The position numbers and the translations under genes were made by a program. A stretch of DNA of 64,000 nt from Euborellia annulipes. Lineage: Eukaryota > Arthropoda > Insecta > Dermaptera > Anisolabididae. Shown here piece by piece: positions 56,576 through 64,000 of this stretch (position 1 is its first letter; each line of letters opens with the position of its first letter). The notes beneath the pieces are model-generated. The model searched no databases, was not told the origin of the DNA, and saw nothing but the letters and a program-made list of their open reading frames with translations. Location of the stretch: positions 1 through 64,000 of the forward strand of contig JAKCPI010011772.1 in assembly GCA_023213315.1 (NCBI GenBank), in the 5' to 3' direction.

Positions 56576-57138
56576 AAAAATGGTAGTTAAACTCTATTGT
56601 CTCTGTTGTTCTGTTCTCTGTTGTTGTGAGCCATTCATAGATTTCCATTTTTTTGTCGTTAGGAATGGACTTATATATTTCCTTGGTGTCTTGCAATTTT
56701 TTATTGTTAACCAAGTCGGAGTCATTTCCATTTTTAAGGCACTTGGGCGTTTTGTGTCTGAGAAGTGAGACTTTCTGCCATTTTTCTACCCTAAAAGGAG
56801 AGAGACTTCGGCTATGTTGAATTATTTGCGGCAAGCTGGACTCAAACCCGAGTTGTGTTGAAACTTCCTCAGCTTATCCAGCTTACCCATTTGCCTCCGC
56901 GATAATCATGAATATTTTCAGTATGAATAGCTGGGAGCTCTTGTTGTTGAAGAAAACCGTATTGCAAAATGCTACTGTAGAGATGCTTTAGGTGACGAGA
57001 AATGACCTTATTCCTTATAAATAGTCTATGATCATTTTAATATTAATATCTTTATAATATGTTTTTTAAAAAACGAGGATTCTTGCCTTATTATCAAACT
57101 TATCAAGAAAATTTATAATATGATTAATCACCTGTTTT

Positions 57139-57625
57139 GGCCCTCGGGCTTGGTATAGGGGTTGGCGTGCTGGTCTTTTATACCAAGGGTCGCGGGTTCG
57201 GACCGATGATTTTATTTAAGCCATTTGGATACCAAATGGCCAGCGGCGTAACTAGCCTTTGAGGGCGGGGGCGAAGCTCAACTGTGGTGCCGTTTTTCGT
57301 TCGAGCTTTTTTTTTAGTAGGCTATACGAATCTCATTCGATCTTTTTTTTAGTATTCGAATCTCATTCGACCTTTTTTTTGTAATTTTTCTCCGAATTTG
57401 TGATATAAAATGAATTTATTATGGAATTTCAAAAAAAAAAGCTGGAGATTCCGGAAAAAAGCCGAAAAGCCTGATGCACTAGGGCGCCTATGTCGGTATC
57501 GAGGGGGGCGCCAAAGGCTTGATGTGCCTGGGACGAGGGGGTGGGGAGCGCTTCCTTCGGACAGTGTGAATGTGTGTGTGAGTGTGAATGAGAAAAAGTG
57601 TGAATGTTTAAAAAAAAAAACATGT
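57139..57625 (+). repeat. tRNA-derived SINE split by a hAT-type fragment
   Basis: The head GGCCCTCGGGCTTGGTATAG, box B CGCGGGTTCGGACC and GATGATTTTATTTAAGCC run to 57240. A hAT-type end then begins (CAGCGGCGTAACTAGCC, as at 27415) and continues to about 57560. The SINE resumes with ACAGTGTGAATGTGTGTGTG and a poly-A tail. The right hAT end is missing. Confidence 0.65.
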
Positions 57626-58192
57626 TTTTTGGAACATATTTGTTGAATTTGGGGACTCTTTAGATTGCGGAACCTTTAAGAATGTTGCACGGAACAGCAG
57701 GCTTCCTGGTTGGAAATAGCTGGTCTATTCACTGTGGACAAGTATAGAGTAAATTTTGACCTTGAAATTTGAATACAAAATTGTTGATTACTTAGCAACT
57801 AAAATTTCCGTTTTGAGAAAATGCAGCAGTTTATTTATTTTATTTCTTTTATAATAATGCCAGTCAATCGTTAAAATGGAAAAAATAACATATTTTCTTA
57901 TACTGGAATTACTCCAAAAATATAGGCTTGATATGATGTCTATTTTAATTTCTTATCAATAAAAATTCATTTTTCTTTTAATGAAATTATTTCTTAATTA
58001 ACAAGTAATATATAGGATATTTTTCTAAATAGAACATTCGATTAATTTGTTGCTTATCATTCATTGACTTGATGGCCCCTGCGTTGACATTGACCCGCGT
58101 TTCTCGTCATTCCGAATGAAACCTCTTGAGCTAAGCAAATAGTTGCATTGCGTTGAGCGGTGATCCACTCAGTACTAGTTGAACATTCAACC

Positions 58193-58416
58193 ATGCCTGA
58201 GGTATCACGCAGCATTTCTGAAGATGGTTCAGGTGGTCGTCGGCTCCGTTTCAGCGGACTTTCTGATCAACCATCACCATCTTCACAACCGGATGTATCC
58301 AACACTCTGACTACGTCCTCAAATCTAACTCGAAATTACGCTAGTGAAAATGAATTGGCTATGTTTGCTGAAGCCAATTCTGATCATTTCTCTGATGAAC
58401 GTGAATTATCTCATAG
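58193..58416 (+). CDS. First coding exon of an unrecognised gene (continues beyond the window)
   Basis: An ATG in good context (CAACCATGC), with an in-frame TGA about 40 bases upstream, opens 75 codons: MPEVSRSISEDGSGGRRLRF, GLSDQPSPSSQPDV, then NELAMFAEANSDHFSDEREL and SHR. They end at AG|GTAATT in phase 2. GC content is clearly higher than the flanks. The Ser/Asp-rich, hydrophilic segment looks like the cytosolic N-terminus of a larger protein. No domain is recognised. No second exon is evident in the next 5.5 kb, so the first intron is long. Confidence 0.7.
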
Positions 58417-58608
58417 GTAATTTAATATTAAATAAATATTTTTTTGTTCAATTTCCGCTAAATGGGGAAATTAATGTCCCAAAAAAAAAATTTACTTTCG
58501 TTCGGAACTTTTATAATAAATTAAATTTTGGTGAAGTCAATTATGTTGCATACTTCTTTTACGCGGAAATTGGATGTCTTTTTACAACAATACATCAGTC
58601 CTCCGATT

Positions 58609-58804
58609 CACACAGTCTTTCCGGCAGCTTAGGCCATTTAAGACTTTTACGATATCCGTTATAGAGATTAAAATACATATTAGGGGTCTAGGCATTCTTT
58701 TAGATACCAAATGGCTTAAATAAATCATCCTACCTGGGGTCCGAACCCGCGACTTTTGGTATACGAGGTTAGCACGCTAACCTCTACACCAAACCCCGAG
58801 GGCC
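58609..58804 (-). repeat. tRNA-derived SINE
   Basis: The minus strand begins GGCCCTCGGGGTTTGGTGTA and has GGTTAGCGTGCTAACCTC, box B GCGGGTTCGGACCCC, GATTTATTTAAGCCATTTGG and GGCCTAAGCTGCCGGAAAGA. Full head and body, in the long intron of the gene starting at 58193. Confidence 0.7.
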
Positions 58805-58829
58805 GTCCTCCGATTAATAGCACTAAACA

Positions 58830-60040
58830 AGACACAAAGGGTACAAAATTTTTTTTTCTATAATTAGAATTTAATTAAAAAAAAAAAAAAAAGTTTTCGA
58901 ATGAGAAAAAAATGTGTTTTTTTTTATAAAAAAAAAAAATTTCTTAATTGTTGTCGTATACCGTCAAGGTCTTTGTTTCATTTTTGAGGAACTTGTTCTT
59001 CTAGATCCCTTCAGATGGCACCATTCCTTTTAAAGTTTATATTTATAAAATTTATAAATTTATCACAAAGATTTTTCCTCCTACTTTTGAGAAATTTTTA
59101 CCTAAAACAACATAATTAATTGGTACTACAGTCTTTGCCGCTATCATTATCCGCTCAGATCCTCAGACAATAAAATCCTTTTTAGATAACACTTCCTACA
59201 TTTGAGCCTTTTGGTTGTCTAAACTCAAGGCGCAAGTCCTTCCCCTGGCGGTTAATATGAGCGCCTCATGCCTCATGCTATTTCCGTATATATGAGATGG
59301 ATTAATTAATCTTTGTCAATTTTTCACAAATATTTTATATTAATTCACCTAACATTTCACTTGCTCTTTTCCAATTCTTACTAATTCCACTAATTACAGG
59401 AATCTAGTATTTTGCGAAGGTGTCTTTTTTTAAATTTCTCAGGGGCAAATTGGCAATTATCTTCTGCCATTAAATATAATTCTAATTTACAATTTCAATA
59501 ACTAGATTACGAAATCAAAATTTCAGATTATATTATCTTGTTTTTTTAAATTCTTTCATAATAATATTGCGAAATTGAATATTTAATTTTAGAAAATTAA
59601 AAAAAATTTATATAATGCGCTGGAGATTTAGAGCTTCATTTATAAGTCTATTATTTTGCTATTTTATTGAGTAAGAAAAATATGCAAGTTTAGGCCTTCT
59701 GGACGCTATACTCCCCCTCTGCAGGACCCCTCCCTGATCCATTTGTTTAGTCTTATATGTGGGTTTATTATATGATAAAGAAAGTTTCTTTTGTTATAAT
59801 AAATTTATTAATATTTAATAGTCAATTAGGTAAAACATAAATTTTCAATTAAATTCAACTTTCTCTTCTGTTATTAACATATTTACTTTATTTTATGAAT
59901 TGTTTCAAAATTTATTATTTTATTTTTTTCAAAGCCTACCGCTTTTTCTTTCTAATAAATAATGTTTTGAGATTCTGTCCTTGAGCTTGGGTAGGTGGCC
60001 ATATTATAAATAAAATAGGGCGAATCCTTTCAATTCTTGT
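58830..60040. other. No gene seen (probable intron)
   Basis: AT-rich DNA with long homopolymers; no splice-bordered open segment of note. Confidence 0.35.
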
Positions 60041-60439
60041 AAATCTATCAGTGAACAAAATATCTCAAGAACCTAGGAAGTTGAAATTTTATAATGGCAC
60101 TGACACGAAGCTTTTGAACAAAATCGGCCAAAGAGTACTAATATTTTATTGATTTTTCAGTTTTTTTCGATTTTCTCAAAATTCGCTCCAACGATTTTGA
60201 TTAAAAATTCAAAAATCACTTATTTGCTCTTTAAGGTGCGCGTCTCGGGGTGGTAATTTTGGGAGATTTCAGCGGCCACAATTTTGAAGCTATCGACCAA
60301 AATTTTTTTTAAATTAAAGCTATTTAAAATATCTACAACTTATAGAAGCCCTTTTTTTGATTTTCGAAAAAATAAATTAAATATTCCGTATTAATTAAAT
60401 GTACCGTACTGTCGAAAATTAATCATATGTCGACACAAA

Positions 60440-60522
60440 AATCTGGTGTGACAAGCACAGAACACAACCTTCGATTACCGAAGATAAGAAAGTGTGCTGT
60501 GCGAACAGCTACACCAGATTTT
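60440..60522. repeat. Hairpin element with AAATCTGGTGTGAC ends, copy 2
   Basis: AAATCTGGTGTGACAAGCAC on the left and TACACCAGATTT on the right, with CACAACCTTCGATTACCGAAG in the middle. The interior is reversed relative to the copy at 33445. Confidence 0.6.
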
Positions 60523-60612
60523 TTTCAAATTTGTTTTAGGATCTTTAGACTTCATTCATATTTATTTCAAAAACATTGATAGCCAATTTAATTGAAATAT
60601 TGAAAAAGATGA

Positions 60613-60918
60613 AGATAAATAAAATCTAGAGACGATTTTCAGGCCAATTTATTTGGATTCAACGTTAACGTTTCTGAGTCCAAACGATTCTTTGTCGGGC
60701 CTCATTACCCTTGTGTATATGTGCACTAGCGATATAATTTCAATTTCTTAAGGGCATATTTGATTCTTAAGCCCGCATGGTCCTGAAGAAGAAGTCGTTT
60801 GGACTCCGAAACGTTGAGCAGCAACGTCACAGAGCAAAACGTCACAGCAGGAGGAGATAATCCAAATAAATTGGCCTGAAAATCGTCTCTAGATTTTATT
60901 TATCTTCATCCTTTTCAA
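60613..60918. repeat. Palindrome with opposed hammerhead-type motifs
   Basis: Arms AAATAAAATCTAGAGACGAT and ATCGTCTCTAGATTTTATTT, then CAGGCCAATTTATTTGGATT and AATCCAAATAAATTGGCCTG. The right arm carries the motif at 60775-60825. The left-arm motif is degenerate: GAAACGTT is present, the CTGANGA part lost. Confidence 0.75.
60775..60825 (+). ncRNA. Hammerhead ribozyme motif (CTGAAGA core)
   Basis: CTGAAGA (60783-60789), helix II GAAGTC / GACTCC around GTTTG with one mismatch, GAAA (60808-60811), CGTT. Core consensus is complete, helix III ACGT. Helix I pairing is weak in this copy. Confidence 0.55.
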
Positions 60919-61388
60919 TAATACCCACCAGGCTTAGGGGGTATTTTCATCTTAATTGAAATAAATTTTTCTAGCTTGGGACTTTTTTTTTCTTAGAATT
61001 TATTTACAAATAGGTATCTCAAATTTGCCCAAAAGATATTTAATTAATTTTTAAAATTTTTACAGTTTATACACCCAGAGATATATTTTGAAATGTTTTA
61101 TTTAGAATAGCCTAATATAAAATTTAAAAAAAGAGGGGGGGGGGGGGCAGATACCAAAGCAAGGCGAACCATGCAGAGGCGTCATTGGGGGGATGGGGCA
61201 AGGGGAGCCCCCCCCTCTGTTTTTTTTACATTTTATTTTATTTTAAATAAAATATTTCAAAATATATCTATGGTTAAATAAACTGTAAAAAATTAAAAAA
61301 TTAATTAAATTAAATATTTTATGGCCAAAAAAGTTGGCCTCCCCCCTCTTCCCAAGAAAAAGTTTTTTTTTTTTAATTTTGTTTAAGG

Positions 61389-61548
61389 ACTTTTTCGGCA
61401 TCTAAGGCCATTTAGACCTCATCCCTATTTATTTTAAATGATTGGTAGCCAATTCAAATGAATTAAATTTTTCTCGCTTGGGACGGGAAGCGAACCCGGG
61501 GCCCTAGGCACCATAAGCTAATGTCTTCTTTCTGAGCCACGGGCAAGA
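61389..61548 (-). repeat. tRNA-derived SINE of a second family
   Basis: The minus strand has GCCCGTGGCTCAGAAAGAAG (box-A-like) and CCCGGGTTCGCTTCCCGTCC (box B), then ATTTGAATTGGCTACCAATC. It shares the GGCTACCAATC tail with the fragment at 15375. The 3' end then joins GCCTTAGATGCCGAAAAAG. Confidence 0.6.
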
Positions 61549-61599
61549 AAAAGTTGACATGACGCCACTGAACCCATGACGATTTTTTCTCCAAGAGTC

Positions 61600-62470
61600 A
61601 CGGGTCATGGGCGAACTAGTCAGTATAACAAATGAGATGAAGGAAAATTGATGATAGATATTCAATCTTTGGAAACTTATATTTATATGTTATCATGCAG
61701 GTGCTAATAAAGTAAAGTTTTTATTAGTAAATTTGAATACCAGATTAAGTCAATATTTTTGGCGATCATACTAACTGAAGCCTAGCAAGATTTTTTTCTG
61801 TCTCTTTCAATTATGTAAAACCTAAGGTGTTGATTGGATTATTGGCCGACCACGTTTCTTTTTTTTCCTTCCATCTTTTGTTATTTCGGTGAATTACCTA
61901 CAGTGATGTGGAGGCGTTATTTGGTCTGGAGGCGTTTCACGTTGACAGTGTTCCAACTCTCCCGATGGCGCACCTACTCGTTTGAAGCCCTTTCATCAAA
62001 CTTTTTATCTACCAACAGGCTAGCTTGTTTATTTAATCTTAAATTATTTTTTTTTTCTTGAGTGAATGAATCTAATTTTATCAAATTTAGAGATTTAATG
62101 AATGAATCAGAAACAGTATCTTTTTATAACATAATCTTTCTAAAACTCTTTACTTCTTGGTGATGTTTATTCATTTGAAATATCTTTTAGAACGGATGAT
62201 TATTTTTAATTTTATGAGAAATTTGTGTAATTTATATTTTATTTTTGGGAGAAAATAACATTTCTAACTTCCAAGAAAATTTATTTTGTTGGTTGGGGAT
62301 ATTTACATTATTTAGTGAAAAGTTAGTTATCTTTCAAGGTTCTAAATTATTGATGTTGAAAAAACCTTGCCCAAGTCATTTCCCACGCGCTTTAGGCAAT
62401 CCTCCTGACACCACTGCAGCTCCGGTTGTCTATTTTTTTTTTTGCGCGTAAATTCAAGAGCTACGTATAT
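61600..62470. other. No supported gene
   Basis: Short open stretches at 61834-62061 and 62245-62451 are Phe/Leu-rich, lack splice support and resemble AT-rich intron. A somewhat GC-richer patch at 61890-62000 was inspected without finding an exon. Confidence 0.3.
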
Positions 62471-62479
62471 TCCAAATTG

Positions 62480-62700
62480 GAATTGCTGTGCAAAATAATC
62501 AATTAATTGATTAATTACCGATTATTTTCTTAAGAAATAATCGATTATTAAAAAAATATAATCGATTAATCGATCTAAAAAAAAGGTCGAATGAAATAGA
62601 TTTAATCGATTATTTGTCATAATCGATTAATCGGAATAATAGATCATTTTCCATAATCGATAATCGATTATTTTTTTCTATAATCGAACACCCTTAATTG
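62480..62700. repeat. AATCGATTA-rich inverted repeat element
   Basis: At least six occurrences of ATAATCGATTA-like words in both orientations, ending TATAATCGAACACCCTTAATT. The right end resembles an AGGGTGTTCGATTAT terminal repeat in inverted sense. Non-coding MITE-like element. Confidence 0.5.
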
Positions 62701-63242
62701 GAACTTCATTATAATATCGAAATATAATTTTTTTTTAATTTAATCTTCTATTAGAGTTAGGAAGAAATCTTTGATGGTTCACTTAAATAGTTATATGGAT
62801 ATGCATACAAGTGGGAATTTGATTATCTTTTTTTATTTCATTTATTTATTATAATAGGTATTTAATTATATTTAAAAAAAGGGGCTGTGGAATAATCGTG
62901 GATCAGATGATTAGCGCGCATTTTGTCATATTTTTTTATCTTACAAGTTCAACGCCCTTTATAACTTTTCTGATGATTATAGAGAATTTATTTTCCTTTT
63001 TTTTGGAATCTGTTTTTGCACAAATTACTTGACTGAGAAATTAAATTACATCATCAAATTGAATTAATCATACCAGAAAAGATGCATGTCATTATTGAGC
63101 AATGAAAATTGTAATATTGCTGCATTCCTTAATAAATGAGGAATTAGTTCGTGATTGGCGCTAGAAAATAGGCATTCCTAATGACCAAGGGATTTTTTGA
63201 TTAATCGAATCAGAGATAAGTTCTACCAATCCAAAAATGTTA

Positions 63243-63439
63243 AGGCGGCTACACACTCACCTGCAAACTTGACAAGTACAATCTTATTGTAGAAGCATGC
63301 ACAAATTCCCTTCGGCATCACAAGGCACAAGCATGCTTGTGCAAGAATCAGCTTTTAAAATTCAGTCGAGCATCAACCGGCTTGCACAATTAAAATGCTT
63401 GCGCAAAATTCTCCTACAGACGCTCCTGTGTAGCCGCCT
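63243..63439. mobile_element. PIF/Harbinger-type MITE, 197 bp
   Basis: Ends AGGCGGCTACACACTCAC and GCTCCTGTGTAGCCGCCT are inverted repeats, with TTA on both sides (63240-63242, 63440-63442). The interior repeats TTGTGCAAG and CTTGCGCAA. A TTA duplication is typical of PIF/Harbinger. Confidence 0.7.
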
Positions 63440-64000
63440 TTAGATTAATAAATTTAGTGTGATTCTCTGAACCAATTAATCGAAAAATATACTCTTAGTA
63501 CATCTTTGTTCAAACTTGGAATATTTTCTGCAGCTTTGTTTTTAAAATTTTTAAAGAGATACTAACATCGTGGTTTGAGATTACGTCAAGTATTAAAAAA
63601 AAAATTATTTTTAATAAATTTTGAAATCTTTTAATAATGCGTTTAGTCTGTCAATTTTTTTCATTGATTTATTAATCTTCTTTTTTTTAATAGCTTGAAA
63701 AATTTTCCGTCTAAAATTCAGGTTTTATGATTGATCGTTTTACATTTTAATCATTCGTGTTTTTTTTTTTTTTAATTATTTATTAATTTATACATCGAGC
63801 CAGACAGACACAGTTCACCTGATTGTATGTTCTGCCCACTCAAAATTCCACTTTTCAAATTGGATGGTGTCTGGATCTGTTTGTGTATGCGTGTGCGTAC
63901 TTTTTACAACTGTTTTAACAGCCCCAGTTTCATCAATGAAATTTGATACTAGAAACTTGTTTCTGTTAACGATTGTATTTAATAAATTTCACATTAAAAC

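Overview
The window is nuclear DNA from an animal, most likely an invertebrate and probably an arthropod. The signs are spliced genes with short coding exons and GT/AG borders, strong AT-richness with many TA runs, and a dense load of animal transposons (hAT, mariner, PIF/Harbinger, RTE-type LINEs, tRNA-derived SINEs, Penelope/retrozyme-type hammerhead ribozymes). There are no bacterial-type operons and no CRISPR array. Species assignment is inference only.

Layout. (1) 1-20 kb is an accessory-looking block: a diverged array of repeated, splice-bordered exon modules read on the minus strand. It is interrupted by foldback elements, a ~162-bp satellite with higher-order structure (8.36-11.17 kb), a 2.9-kb hAT-type insertion with a perfect 8-bp target duplication (12.77-15.71 kb), a PIF/Harbinger relic with a MADF exon (16.40-17.41 kb) and a short LINE-derived element. 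(2) 19.8-23.0 kb is one near full-length but broken RTE-type LINE on the minus strand. (3) 24.2-30.8 kb is the mitochondrial ribosomal protein gene MRPL45 (+). Its last intron carries a hAT element nested in another hAT-type foldback element. (4) 31-35 kb is repeat-rich intergenic DNA. (5) 35.2-43.7 kb is a BZW / eIF5-mimic protein gene (+) that reconstructs completely to 420 aa. (6) 46.96-47.63 kb is a two-exon DMAC1-like gene (-). (7) 49-58 kb holds orphan coding exons (49.41, 54.12 kb, +), a small four-part minus-strand candidate gene (51.0-51.8 kb), and the 5' coding exon of an unrecognised + gene at 58.19 kb whose intron runs past the right edge. (8) 58.4-64 kb is repeat-bearing intron or intergenic DNA.

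The recognised genes are housekeeping and unrelated to each other: a mitoribosome large-subunit protein, a translation regulator and a complex I assembly factor. The most striking extra signal is a set of about a dozen minimal hammerhead ribozyme motifs from 23 to 61 kb. Many lie in opposite orientation in the two arms of palindromes, with self-complementary helix III sequences (ACGT, ATAT, ATGCGCAT) that suit dimeric action. These match Penelope-like elements or retrozymes in type, but no associated reverse transcriptase is visible. A second theme is that two predicted genes each become continuous if an A7 run is read as A6, which points to homopolymer errors in the assembly or to real lesions.
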